Positions 8,598 to 17,417 of a DNA stretch of 64,000 bases are shown here, piece after piece; within the stretch, counting starts at the first letter, position 1, and each line of letters starts with the position of its first letter. The stretch covers positions 1-64,000 of the forward strand of contig CBDCIT010000026.1 of NCBI GenBank assembly GCA_965217615.1, in the 5' to 3' direction. The notes under the pieces were generated by a model that made no database searches, was not told the DNA's origin, and saw only the letters and a program-made list of their open reading frames with translations. Origin of the DNA: CAVOAK01 sp965217615. Lineage in GTDB: Bacteria; Pseudomonadota; Alphaproteobacteria; UBA8366; CAVOAK01. The position numbers were made by a program, and so were the translations under genes.

Positions 8598-10161
8598 GGT
8601 AGCGGACGACACCGCAAACCCACGCTCAACCGTTGTTCGATATGCGGCCCAGCTCGCGCGCTTGAGCGGCTGGCAGGGCAACCTTGCCGCCGCCGCCATG
8701 GGCGTTGTGGCGACCTTGTCTTTGCCTCCGGCACATGTTTGGCCGGTGTTGTATGTCGTGTTCCCCTCTTTTTTGTGGTTGTTGGCCGGAGCAGGGCAAG
8801 GTCGGGCTGCGTTCGCACGTGGCTGGTGGTTTGGATTAGGACTGTTCGGCGCCAGCCTTTATTGGATCGGCAATGCCCTCTTGGTATCCTCGGGCGGATA
8901 CGGTTTGTTGCTCCCGCTGGCCATACTCGGGTTGCCGGCCATACTCGCGATTTATTCGGGACTTGCTGCACTAGCCGCATGGTATGGTCAAAACCATCTA
9001 CAGCGCGGTCTGCTGTTCGCTGTCACCTGGGTGCTTGCCGAGTGGTTGCGCGGACACCTATTTACGGGATTTCCATGGAATCTCATCGGTTATGGCTGGG
9101 CTAAGCCAGATGAATTGATTCAGGTTGCGGCGGCGGTCGGAGTCTATGGTGTGAGCCTGCTCGTCGTTCTATCGACTGTGCTGCCTGTGGCGCTCGTCGA
9201 TCGCTCGTCGCGTCGTGCGCTCGCTGCTTTGGTTGTAGGATTTGCGCTGCCGGCAGCAGTTTGGACTGGCGGCGCTATCCGGCTGCAGATGGCGCCTGAG
9301 CTGGGCCAAGCGGAGGTCGAGGGTGTCGGCCTGCGCATCGTGCAACCGAGCATTCCCCAGCGCGAGAAATGGTTGTCAAATCTACGCCAGCGAAACATGA
9401 CGCGCTTTCTCGAAATGAGCCGGAAAGACCGCCCTCCATGGATTACGCACATTATTTGGCCTGAAACCGCTGCCACTCTATTTATCGAGGAGGACGCCTC
9501 GATGCGGCACGCGATGGCCGCGGTAATTCCCGTTGGTGGCATGCTACTAACAGGCGCGCCAAGGCGGCAAACCGCGCCGCCAAAATTGTGGAATTCATTG
9601 CTTGTCGTCGACAAGTCGGGCGCGGTAACGGAGTCTTATGACAAGGCCCATCTTGTGCCGTTCGGCGAGTATGTCCCGCTCCGCAAAATTCTGCCGCTCG
9701 ATAAAATCGTACAGGGTCAGCTCGACTATTCGCCGGGCGAGGGCGCTCGGACTCTACGTATTCCAGGGCTGCCACCTGTTTCCGCGCTGATTTGTTATGA
9801 AGTGATATTTCCCGGCCGCGTCATTGATCGTGCGGATCCGCCAGCATGGTTGCTCAACATAACCAACGATGCCTGGTATGGCGAGACGGTCGGACCACAC
9901 CAACATCTCGCAATTGCTCGAGTTCGCGCGGTCGAGGAGGGTCGTCCCTTGGTGCGCGCCACCAACACAGGCGTTTCGGCAGTGATCGACGCGTACGGCC
10001 GGACCATCCACAGCTTGGGCTTGAGCGCCAATGGGGTAATCGACAGCCGGCTTCCTGCAGCGACAACGAGTGCGACTGTGTTCACCCGTACTCGCGATCT
10101 AGGCGTCGTTGTTATGCTTGCCGGTGTGTTGTTCTCGGTCTTTTTCGTCAGGGGTACATAG
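8590..10161 (+). CDS. lnt: Apolipoprotein N-acyltransferase Lnt
   Basis: Inner-membrane enzyme that adds the third acyl chain to the N-terminal Cys of lipoproteins. About 190 N-terminal residues form several hydrophobic membrane segments. A nitrilase-fold domain then carries the triad Glu292 (IWPETA), Lys352 (YDKAHLVPFGEY) and Cys402 (ALICYEVIFP). One more hydrophobic segment ends the protein. The ATG at 8590 overlaps the end of corC by 8 bases and is preferred to upstream in-frame starts inside corC. Confidence 0.95.
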   Translation: MTEVADDTANPRSTVVRYAAQLARLSGWQGNLAAAAMGVVATLSLPPAHVWPVLYVVFPSFLWLLAGAGQGRAAFARGWWFGLGLFGASLYWIGNALLVSSGGYGLLLPLAILGLPAILAIYSGLAALAAWYGQNHLQRGLLFAVTWVLAEWLRGHLFTGFPWNLIGYGWAKPDELIQVAAAVGVYGVSLLVVLSTVLPVALVDRSSRRALAALVVGFALPAAVWTGGAIRLQMAPELGQAEVEGVGLRIVQPSIPQREKWLSNLRQRNMTRFLEMSRKDRPPWITHIIWPETAATLFIEEDASMRHAMAAVIPVGGMLLTGAPRRQTAPPKLWNSLLVVDKSGAVTESYDKAHLVPFGEYVPLRKILPLDKIVQGQLDYSPGEGARTLRIPGLPPVSALICYEVIFPGRVIDRADPPAWLLNITNDAWYGETVGPHQHLAIARVRAVEEGRPLVRATNTGVSAVIDAYGRTIHSLGLSANGVIDSRLPAATTSATVFTRTRDLGVVVMLAGVLFSVFFVRGT

Positions 10162-10236
10162 CTGTTTCACATTGCCGCAATCGATTGATATGATAGTGAT
10201 GGTATGTAAAAATTTGTAACATTCGCCTAGCGGCGT

Positions 10237-10716
10237 ATGAAAAGAGTCGGATTTGATATGGTAAAGTCGCCGAAGCAGCGTCTCTCAGCAGGCCGCACGG
10301 GGAAACCAAACGCAATCGATGTTCACGTCGGCGGCCGTATGCGTCTGCGCCGCACCTTGCTTGGCCTATCCCAAGAGAAACTAGGCGAGGCGATCGGCCT
10401 TACGTTTCAACAGGTTCAGAAGTATGAGCGTGGGACCAATCGCGTTGGCGCCAGCCGCTTGTTTGACCTTTCGCGTGTTCTGGACGTGCCGGTATCCTAT
10501 TTCTTCGATGATATGTCCTCCAAGGTAGCGAAACAGTCTCCGCGGCTGGCGATTGGCTTGGCGGAAACACCGGTACAGGCCTATCAGCCCGATCCGATGG
10601 CCAAGCGCGAGACGTTGGAACTCGTGCGCTCCTATTACAAGATAGGAAGTCCGAACGTTCGGAAACGGGTGTTTGAGCTCACGAAGGCCCTGGCCAAAGC
10701 AAGTAATCCCGAATAG
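10237..10716 (+). CDS. HTH-XRE transcriptional regulator, PraR-like
   Basis: Small regulator with a Cro/C1-type helix-turn-helix (about residues 28-83; VGGRMRLRRTLLGLSQEKLGEAIGLTFQQVQKYERGTNRV). A C-terminal helical region follows (RETLELVRSYYKI, VRKRVFELTKALA). This architecture and the position after lnt match the PraR-type regulators of alphaproteobacteria, which have been tied to attachment and quorum-related genes; that role is not demonstrated here. An ATG at 10258 is an alternative start. The stop codon is directly followed by the trmB start, with no metK between. Confidence 0.82.
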   Translation: MKRVGFDMVKSPKQRLSAGRTGKPNAIDVHVGGRMRLRRTLLGLSQEKLGEAIGLTFQQVQKYERGTNRVGASRLFDLSRVLDVPVSYFFDDMSSKVAKQSPRLAIGLAETPVQAYQPDPMAKRETLELVRSYYKIGSPNVRKRVFELTKALAKASNPE

Positions 10717-11454
10717 TTGTCGCCGAGCGTTGTCACGACTGCATGGCCAGTGACCGGTGAGCGTGATCAGGTGATTTATGGCCGTCGCCGCGGGCGTCGG
10801 CTTCGGCTTGGCCATGAAAGGCTGCTCCGCGACCTCTTGCCAGAGATCGTAATCGTTCCGCCGGAAATCCCCTCGATCCCCGAACACTGGTTCGACGAAT
10901 CGATTAGAGACCTGTGGCTGGAAGTTGGCTTTGGCGCTGGCGAGCACTTGGCAGCGCAGGCCGCCGCCTATCCCGACATCGGATTCATCGGCTGTGAACC
11001 GTTTCGCAACGGTGTCGCCCGGCTGCTGGCCCGCATTGAACGCGAACGGCTACGCAATATCAGGATCTATCCCGATGACGCCCGCATTCTGATCAAGGCA
11101 CTTCCCGCGCATTCGATCGGCCGCGCCTTTGCCATGTTTCCGGATCCCTGGCCTAAATCGCGCCATCATCGCCGCCGTATTATCGCCGCTGAAACACTTC
11201 GTGGGCTTTCCCGGATCCTGAAACAGGATGCTGAGCTGCGATTGGCCAGTGATGATTTGCAATACGTGCGCTGGATGCTGTCACATACGTTGGAACATGG
11301 TGGATTTGAGTGGCTTGCGCGAAGACCAGACGACTGGCGTCGGCGGCCGCCGGATTGGCCCCCGACGCGCTACGAAGCGAAGGCGCTGGAACGTGGTGTC
11401 GACTGCGTATATTTGCGCTTTAGGTGCCGCGGTTCCGCGCGACATCACCCTTGA
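10717..11454 (+). CDS. trmB: tRNA (guanine-N7-)-methyltransferase TrmB
   Basis: SAM-dependent methyltransferase forming m7G46 in tRNA. The SAM site is LEVGFGAGEHLA, followed by GCEPFRNGVARLL and the family signature MFPDPWPKSRHHRRRI. The TTG start immediately follows the regulator's TAG. The first 15 residues are not conserved-looking, so a start a little downstream is possible. Confidence 0.92.
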   Translation: MSPSVVTTAWPVTGERDQVIYGRRRGRRLRLGHERLLRDLLPEIVIVPPEIPSIPEHWFDESIRDLWLEVGFGAGEHLAAQAAAYPDIGFIGCEPFRNGVARLLARIERERLRNIRIYPDDARILIKALPAHSIGRAFAMFPDPWPKSRHHRRRIIAAETLRGLSRILKQDAELRLASDDLQYVRWMLSHTLEHGGFEWLARRPDDWRRRPPDWPPTRYEAKALERGVDCVYLRFRCRGSARHHP

Positions 11455-11461
11455 TAGCAAC

Positions 11462-11521
11462 GGCCAAAAGGCCTACATAATAGTCATACGAATAACCCAT
11501 ACGACCGTCGTCAGACGGTCG
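11462..11521 (+). promoter_or_regulatory. Two tandem RNA hairpins in the rimP leader
   Basis: Two inverted repeats follow the trmB stop: GGCC-AAAA-GGCC (11462-11473) and an 8-bp stem CGACCGTC-GTCA-GACGGTCG (11502-11521). With the terminator hairpin at 11531 they form a three-hairpin leader before rimP. In proteobacteria the rimP-nusA-infB leader is a known control point (NusA autoregulation in E. coli), so a regulatory role is plausible but unproven. Confidence 0.55.
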
Positions 11522-11530
11522 AGCGAATCG

Positions 11531-11554
11531 GGTGGGCCGCGGCCCACCTTTTTT
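11531..11554 (+). terminator. Intrinsic terminator or attenuator before rimP
   Basis: A perfect palindrome GGTGGGCCGCGGCCCACC (11531-11548) is followed directly by six T residues. This is a textbook Rho-independent terminator. It lies 76 bases after the trmB stop and 39 bases before rimP. It could end the upstream operon, or act as an attenuator read through under control of the rimP-nusA operon products. Confidence 0.85.
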
Positions 11555-11593
11555 ATTACCTGAACAGCGAGGAAGTACGGCCGGGACCGCGCG

Positions 11594-12097
11594 TTGAAAG
11601 ATCATACAAATCGCATCGAAGAGCTCGTCACGCCCATCCTTGAGGGGATGGGAATGGCGCTGGTCCGGGTGCGAATCTCGGGTGCCCGCAGTCCGACGCT
11701 GCAGATCATGATCGAGCGAGAAGATGACAGGTCGGTCTCCGTCGAAGATTGCGCGAACGCGAGCCGGTCAATCTCTGCGTTATTGGACGCCAATGATCCT
11801 CTCAACGGGTCCTATACGCTCGAAGTAAGTTCGCCCGGAGTCGACCGCCCACTTGTTCGTCCGCGTGATTTTGAGCGCTTTGCCGGGTTTGAGGCGAAGG
11901 TCGAGTTACGGGCTCCGCTATCCGGGCGCAAACGGTTCCGCGGTCGCTTGTTGGGTATTGTCGACGATGTTGTGCGCCTGTCCACGGACGCGGGCGAGGC
12001 AGAGTTGCCAATTGAAGAGATTGAAAAGGCAAAGTTGATCATGACGGACGATCTGTTAGCGGCAACCGAAACCGCAACGATCGAACATGAAGGATAG
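11594..12097 (+). CDS. rimP: Ribosome maturation factor RimP
   Basis: Assembly factor for the 30S subunit. The N-terminal domain contains LVRVRISGARSPTLQIMIER and the motif YTLEVSSPGVDRPL is typical; the C-terminal SH3-like half has GRLLGIVDDVVRLS. The length of 167 is usual. The start is TTG with no close Shine-Dalgarno (GAGGA is about 20 bases upstream). It is the first gene after the terminator-like leader and is followed closely by nusA. Confidence 0.93.
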   Translation: MKDHTNRIEELVTPILEGMGMALVRVRISGARSPTLQIMIEREDDRSVSVEDCANASRSISALLDANDPLNGSYTLEVSSPGVDRPLVRPRDFERFAGFEAKVELRAPLSGRKRFRGRLLGIVDDVVRLSTDAGEAELPIEEIEKAKLIMTDDLLAATETATIEHEG

Positions 12098-12107
12098 GCG
12101 AGAAACG

Positions 12108-13721
12108 ATGGAAACCGTTATTCAGTCGCGACCAGAAATGCTGCAGGTGGCAGACACGGTCGCACGGGAAAAGGGAATCGAGCGAGACCAGGTTCTCGAG
12201 GCGATGGAGCAGGCCATCCAAAAAGCGGGCCGCTCCAAATACGGCCATGAGCACGACATCCGCGCCGAGATAGATCGTACGACAGGGGAAATTCAACTGG
12301 CGCGTTACCTTGAGGTCGTCGAAGAGGTTGAGAACGATGCGACACAATTCACATTGGACGACGCGCAGCGCATGAAGGCGGATGCGAAGGTCGGCGAGTT
12401 TATTGTCGATCCGCTCCCGCCGATCGACTTCGGCCGCATCGCTGCCCAGACGGCCAAGCAAGTGATTGTCCAGCGGGTTCGCGAGGCCGAGCGTGAACGG
12501 CAGTACGAGGAATACAAAGACCGGGTTGCCGAGATCGTCAACGGGATCGTCAAGCGTGTCGAATTTGGCAATGTCACTGTCGACCTTGGCCGCGCCGAGG
12601 CGATTTTGCGGCGCGATGAGTTGCTGCCGCGCGAGAGTTTTCGGCGCGGTGAGCGTTGTCGAGCCTACATTTACGACGTTCGTGAGGAGCCTCGGGGTCC
12701 GCAGATTTTTCTCTCGCGAACCCATCCCCGATATCTTGCGAAGCTTTTCGCACAGGAAGTGCCGGAGATTTACGACGGTATAATCGAGATCAAGGCGGTG
12801 GCGCGCGATCCCGGAAGCCGTGCCAAGATCGGCGTTGTTTCGAACGATTCCAGTATCGATCCGGTGGGTGCATGCGTCGGCATGCGGGGCAGCCGCGTCC
12901 AGGCGGTTGTCGCCGAACTGCAAGGTGAGAAGATCGATATCATTCCCTGGTCGCCCGATACCGCAACATTTGTCGTGAACGCTTTGGCTCCCGCGGAAGT
13001 CACGAAGGTCGTGCTCGATGAAGATGCGGGCAAGATCGAGGTGGTCGTTCCCGACGAGCAGCTATCCCTAGCGATCGGTCGGCGTGGACAGAATGTGAGG
13101 CTCGCTTCCATGCTCAGCGGCTGGGATATCGACATCATGACCGAAGAGCAGGAATCCGAGCGCCGGCAGGCGGAATTCAGGTCACGTAGTCAGATGTTCG
13201 TCGAGACGCTCGACGTCGACGACGTGATCGCACATTTGTTGGTGACGGAAGGATTTACCAGCGTTGAGGAAGTTGCCTACGTGCCCGAGGAAGACCTGCT
13301 GGCGATCGAAGGTTTCGATGAGGGACTAGCGCAGGAATTGAGAGCGCGGGCCAGTACATATCTGGAAGCGGAGAACGAACGCTTGAGCAAGCAGCGCCGA
13401 GATTTGGGTGTAGAGGATTCGCTTGCGGAACTGCCTGGCCTTTCACCTGTCATGCTGGTGACGCTGGGCGAAGGTGGCATCAAGACGCTCGGCGATTTTG
13501 CTGATTTTGCTTCCGACGAGCTGGTCGATTTGGAGGAAGGCTACCTTCGCGAGTACGGCTTGACGGGCGAGGATGCAAATGAACTCATCATGAATGCACG
13601 CGTTGCCGCCGGCTGGTTTACGGCCGAGGAGCTTGCGGGCGCGCGCGAGGCCGAGGAGGAGGCCGCTCGTTTGGCCGAAGAAGAGTCGGCGGAAGATTCG
13701 CCTGGCGCAGAGGACCTGTAG
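12108..13721 (+). CDS. nusA: Transcription termination/antitermination factor NusA
   Basis: RNA polymerase-binding elongation factor. In order: N-terminal domain (METVIQSRPEMLQVADTVAREKGI), S1 domain (VNGIVKRVEFGNVTVDLGRAEAIL), two KH domains (VGACVGMRGSRVQAV; LSLAIGRRGQNVRLA), and C-terminal acidic helix-hairpin-helix repeats ending in a Glu-rich tail. The ATG at 12108 is chosen because it gives the family's conserved first residues; an in-frame ATG at 12087 lies inside rimP. Confidence 0.96.
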   Translation: METVIQSRPEMLQVADTVAREKGIERDQVLEAMEQAIQKAGRSKYGHEHDIRAEIDRTTGEIQLARYLEVVEEVENDATQFTLDDAQRMKADAKVGEFIVDPLPPIDFGRIAAQTAKQVIVQRVREAERERQYEEYKDRVAEIVNGIVKRVEFGNVTVDLGRAEAILRRDELLPRESFRRGERCRAYIYDVREEPRGPQIFLSRTHPRYLAKLFAQEVPEIYDGIIEIKAVARDPGSRAKIGVVSNDSSIDPVGACVGMRGSRVQAVVAELQGEKIDIIPWSPDTATFVVNALAPAEVTKVVLDEDAGKIEVVVPDEQLSLAIGRRGQNVRLASMLSGWDIDIMTEEQESERRQAEFRSRSQMFVETLDVDDVIAHLLVTEGFTSVEEVAYVPEEDLLAIEGFDEGLAQELRARASTYLEAENERLSKQRRDLGVEDSLAELPGLSPVMLVTLGEGGIKTLGDFADFASDELVDLEEGYLREYGLTGEDANELIMNARVAAGWFTAEELAGAREAEEEAARLAEEESAEDSPGAEDL

Positions 13722-13736
13722 CGTCGGGGACCGGCC

Positions 13737-14426
13737 ATGCTGTTACACGAAAGCCATGCCCCTCCAGTTGAAGGTGATGCGCCTGACGATCTTCTCGGCT
13801 GCAATCCGAGATGTGGCCCAGTACGGCGCTGCATTGCAACGGGAGTGACAATGCCGGTTGGCGATCTCGTGCGCTTTGTTGTTGGCCCAGAAGATCGAAT
13901 TGTGCCTGATATTTGCGCAGTGCTTCCAGGGCGTGGAATGTGGTTGAGCGCCGACCGGAATAGCTTTAAGACCGCACAAGCCCGACAGCTTTTCAGCCGG
14001 GCAGCGCGCCACGCGGTACGCGTCGAGAACGACCTGGTCGATCAGGTCGAAACACTGCTGGCAAGACATTGCATTGAGCTGGTTGGCTTAGCGCGTCGGG
14101 GTGGCCAGGCGATAAGCGGCTTTGAAAAAGTGCGGCACTGGCTTCAAGACGGTCGCATCGGTGGGTTGGTGATTGCTGCGGATTCTGCGGCGGGTGGGCG
14201 TAAAAAGCTTGCATCTATGCAAACGGATGCGCCTGTGATTAGAACGCTGATGGCCGACGAAATCGGCCAAGCATTTGGCCGAGAACACGCTGTGTTTGCA
14301 GCCCTTAGTGTGGGCGGTCTTGCCTGCAAATTTGTCGCTGAAGCGATGCGATTGGATGGCTTTCGTGGGTCTGTGGACCCTGGGCGAGAGTCGCGCAGGG
14401 TCCAAAACGAGGTGGACGATGAGTGA
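13737..14426 (+). CDS. ylxR: YlxR (DUF448) RNA-binding protein with L7Ae-like domain
   Basis: Two-domain protein placed between nusA and infB, as in most alphaproteobacteria. The N-terminal YlxR domain has RRCIATGVTMP...LVRFVVGPEDRIVPD and LPGRGMWLSADR (about residues 30-80). The C-terminal part (about 105-215) resembles the L7Ae/L30e fold (GLARRGGQAISGFEKVRHWL, GLVIAADSA). It is thought to act in RNA binding or nucleoid/RNase P-related control, with no settled function. Its last 8 bases overlap infB. Confidence 0.9.
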   Translation: MLLHESHAPPVEGDAPDDLLGCNPRCGPVRRCIATGVTMPVGDLVRFVVGPEDRIVPDICAVLPGRGMWLSADRNSFKTAQARQLFSRAARHAVRVENDLVDQVETLLARHCIELVGLARRGGQAISGFEKVRHWLQDGRIGGLVIAADSAAGGRKKLASMQTDAPVIRTLMADEIGQAFGREHAVFAALSVGGLACKFVAEAMRLDGFRGSVDPGRESRRVQNEVDDE

Positions 14427-16932
14427 AACTGGCGAAGACGACGGCAAACTGACCCTGCGAAAGCCTGGCCGACTGGAGCTTAAGAAGACCGTTGAGACCG
14501 GGCAGGTCCGACAGAGTTTTAGCCACGGCCGATCGAAGGCGGTGACTGTCGAAGTTAAGAAAAAACGGACGTTTGAACGCGGGGAAAGTGGGAAAATGCG
14601 GGCTGTGCCAGAGCACGGTGCGCAGGCATTTCCTGGCGCGTCAACCAGTGAAGGTTCGGCAACCGCTGAAGGCCACAGCTTGACGGAGGAAGAGCGCGCA
14701 GCGCGCTTCCGCGCGCTCACGGGTGCGGCGCACGCTGAGGAGCGACGCCAGCTTGCTGAGGTCGAAGCAAATCGTCGCGCCGAAGAAGAGGCACGCCGGA
14801 AAGCCGAGGAAGATGCGCGCCAGAAGGTCGAGGAGGACGCCCGAAAAATTGAGGCCGAAGCCCGTCGCCGGGCCGAAGAAGAAGCGCAACGCGCGGCCGT
14901 TTCTGCACCGATGCCTTCGAAAGCTCGGCCGACGCGCGATGCTGTCGATGATTCTGAGGGCGCGCCGACGTCTCGTAGGCCAGGTGGAGCCGAACAGAAG
15001 CGCCCGGGAGCGCCGCGTGGCCGCCAGGAACTGCGTCGTCGCGCCGGCAAACTGACAATCGCACAAGCGTTGGATGAAGACGCCGGCGAGCGCGGCCGCA
15101 GCTTGGCGGCAATCAGACGCGCTAGGGAGCGGGAAAAGAAACGTGCCGCAGAATCGCAAGGCGAACCGACGAAGGTTGTGCGGGACGTGATTGTGCCTGA
15201 GAGCATTACCGTCGGTGATCTTGCCAACCGCATGGCCGTGCGCGGTGCGGAGGTCGTGAAGACGTTGATGAAACTCGACGTAATGGCGACGATCAACGAA
15301 GTGCTAGACGGGGATACGGCGGAGCTCGTCGTCGCCGAATTTGGCCACCGCGTGAGGCGTGTCTCGGAAGCCGACGTTGAAATTGGCATTGGCGGGGAGC
15401 CCGATGATGCGGGGTCGCTCGTCGCCCGTGCGCCGGTCGTTACCGTTATGGGCCATGTCGACCACGGTAAGACCTCCCTCCTTGACGCGATGCGTGAAAC
15501 CGATGTTGCGGGAGGCGAGGCCGGCGGTATCACCCAGCATATCGGCGCTCACCAGATTGAGCTTTCCGACGGCCATCATATTACGTTCCTCGATACGCCG
15601 GGCCACGAGGCGTTTACCGCGATGCGCGCGCGCGGTGCACATGTCACTGATATCGTTGTGCTTGTGGTAGCTGCCGACGACGGTGTGCAACCGCAAACGG
15701 TCGAGGCCATTCACCATGCGAAAGCGGCCGGTGCGCCGATTATCGTTGCAATTAACAAGATGGACAAAGCCGACGCCAATCCTGACCGCGTTAGAAACGA
15801 GCTATTGCTGCACGAGGTCGTCGTCGAAAAAATGAGCGGTGAGATTCTTGACGTCGAGGTGTCGGCGACCGAGAAAACTAATTTGGACAAGCTGGAAGAA
15901 GCGATCCTGCTGCAATCGGAGGTGCTTGAATTGCAAGCGAATCCCGATCGCGCGGCTCAAGGGACAATCATCGAGGCGAAACTAGAGCGTGGCCGAGGAT
16001 CGGTGGCAACGGTTCTCGTACAGCGTGGGACGCTTAATGTCGGCGACGTTTTCATCGCCGGCTCCGAGTGGGGCCGGGTGCGCGCGCTCATCGACGAGCG
16101 GGGACGCAACATAGAACATGCTGGACCTTCGACGCCGACCGAGGTGTTGGGACTGCAGGAAACGCCGTCAGCCGGTGATGATTTTGCCGTTGTTGGTGAC
16201 GAGGCACAAGCTCGTGAAATCGCCGAGTATCGCCAACGCAAGGGTCGTGACAGCCGTGCCGCGCAGACTGCGCGCGGGTCGTTGGAACAAATGTTCAACC
16301 AGATCGAGGCCGGTGAAGCGACCGCGCTGCCAATTCTGGTCAAAGCCGATGTGCAGGGATCCGTTGAAGCGATCGTCGGTGCGCTCGAAAGCCTCTCGAC
16401 CGACGAAGTCAAAGTTCAGGTTCTACACGCGGCTGTGGGAGGCATTACGGAATCGGACGTTACTTTGGCGCGGGCGTCGGGCGGACTGGTTATCGGGTTC
16501 AATGTCCGCGCAAATCCGCAAGCCCGAGAAATGGCAAAACGCGACGATGTGGATATTCGCTATTATTCGATCATTTATGACGTGATCGACCAAATCAAGG
16601 GCCTGCTGGGTGGTCTTCTGTCGCCCGAACGTCGGGAAACCACACTCGGACACGCCGAAATCCGAGAAGTGTTTTCTGTCAGTCGCGCTGGCAAGGTAGC
16701 GGGCTGCATGGTCACGGATGGAATGGTTCGGCGTGGCGCCAGAATTCGCTTGCTCCGCGATGACGTCGTCATTTACGACGGTGGCCTGAAGACGTTAAAG
16801 CGATTCAAGGATGAAGTGCGGGAAGTACAGCACGGATACGAATGCGGCATGGCCTTGGAAAACTATGACGACATCAAGGCGGGCGACGGCGTCGAGTGTT
16901 ACGATATCGAAGAGGTGGCGCGCACGCTCTGA
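14419..16932 (+). CDS. infB: Translation initiation factor IF-2
   Basis: GTPase that places fMet-tRNA on the 30S subunit. Residues 1-55 carry the alphaproteobacterial N-terminal motif (LTLRKPGRLELKKTVETGQ). About residues 95-165 are a highly charged Ala/Glu/Arg stretch likely to be a long helix. The GTPase domain holds G1 GHVDHGKT from residue 345, then GGITQHIGAH, DTPGHEAF and NKMDKADA. Domains II-IV follow. The ATG 14419 overlaps ylxR and gives the conserved N-terminus. Total length of 837 is normal. Confidence 0.96.
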   Translation: MSETGEDDGKLTLRKPGRLELKKTVETGQVRQSFSHGRSKAVTVEVKKKRTFERGESGKMRAVPEHGAQAFPGASTSEGSATAEGHSLTEEERAARFRALTGAAHAEERRQLAEVEANRRAEEEARRKAEEDARQKVEEDARKIEAEARRRAEEEAQRAAVSAPMPSKARPTRDAVDDSEGAPTSRRPGGAEQKRPGAPRGRQELRRRAGKLTIAQALDEDAGERGRSLAAIRRAREREKKRAAESQGEPTKVVRDVIVPESITVGDLANRMAVRGAEVVKTLMKLDVMATINEVLDGDTAELVVAEFGHRVRRVSEADVEIGIGGEPDDAGSLVARAPVVTVMGHVDHGKTSLLDAMRETDVAGGEAGGITQHIGAHQIELSDGHHITFLDTPGHEAFTAMRARGAHVTDIVVLVVAADDGVQPQTVEAIHHAKAAGAPIIVAINKMDKADANPDRVRNELLLHEVVVEKMSGEILDVEVSATEKTNLDKLEEAILLQSEVLELQANPDRAAQGTIIEAKLERGRGSVATVLVQRGTLNVGDVFIAGSEWGRVRALIDERGRNIEHAGPSTPTEVLGLQETPSAGDDFAVVGDEAQAREIAEYRQRKGRDSRAAQTARGSLEQMFNQIEAGEATALPILVKADVQGSVEAIVGALESLSTDEVKVQVLHAAVGGITESDVTLARASGGLVIGFNVRANPQAREMAKRDDVDIRYYSIIYDVIDQIKGLLGGLLSPERRETTLGHAEIREVFSVSRAGKVAGCMVTDGMVRRGARIRLLRDDVVIYDGGLKTLKRFKDEVREVQHGYECGMALENYDDIKAGDGVECYDIEEVARTL

Positions 16933-17015
16933 CGTCCGTCGCGCTAATTGGGTGCCGCCGGAAAAGATATGCGAACGAACTTCGGTGCGCGGCCGAATCG
17001 GACAAAATCGACGTT

Positions 17016-17417
17016 ATGAAGAAAAACAGGCAACCTACCCAGCGCCAGCTTCGGGTCAGCGAAGAGTTACGCCATGCATTGGTGGCTGTTCTCGAACGCA
17101 ATGAGCTGCGCGATCCGATACTGCATGATCGTGCGATCACTGTATCGGAGGTTCGAATGGGGCGTGATCTTCGCAGCGCCATCGTATTCATTGCGCCGTT
17201 GGGCGGCGGCGATGCGGCCGATATTGTTGCAGCACTGGTGCGCGCCTCAAGCTTCTTGCGGAGCGCCGTGGCCAAGAGTATTCGTCTGCGCTACATGCCG
17301 TCGCTCAGGTTTGAATACGATCATTCGTTCGATCAGGCCGATCGAATTGACTCGTTGCTAAGGCGGCCGGCGATCGCCCGCGATTTGGTCTCAGAGGGAG
17401 ACGAAGGTGGGGCGTAG
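17016..17417 (+). CDS. rbfA: Ribosome-binding factor A
   Basis: Small KH-fold 30S maturation factor. The start at 17016 (MKKNRQPTQRQLRVSEELRHAL) is chosen because upstream in-frame codons overlap infB and do not look like RbfA. Conserved features are the TVSEVRMGRDLRSAIVF strand and the C-terminal LRYMPSLRFEYDHSFDQADRIDSLL. It follows infB by 83 bases and overlaps truB by 11. Confidence 0.93.
   Translation: MKKNRQPTQRQLRVSEELRHALVAVLERNELRDPILHDRAITVSEVRMGRDLRSAIVFIAPLGGGDAADIVAALVRASSFLRSAVAKSIRLRYMPSLRFEYDHSFDQADRIDSLLRRPAIARDLVSEGDEGGA

Noticed and set aside
14088..15533. 481-residue minus-strand frame antisense to ylxR/infB
   Set aside because: Ser/Arg/Ala-rich shadow of the infB coding repeat region; no domain features.
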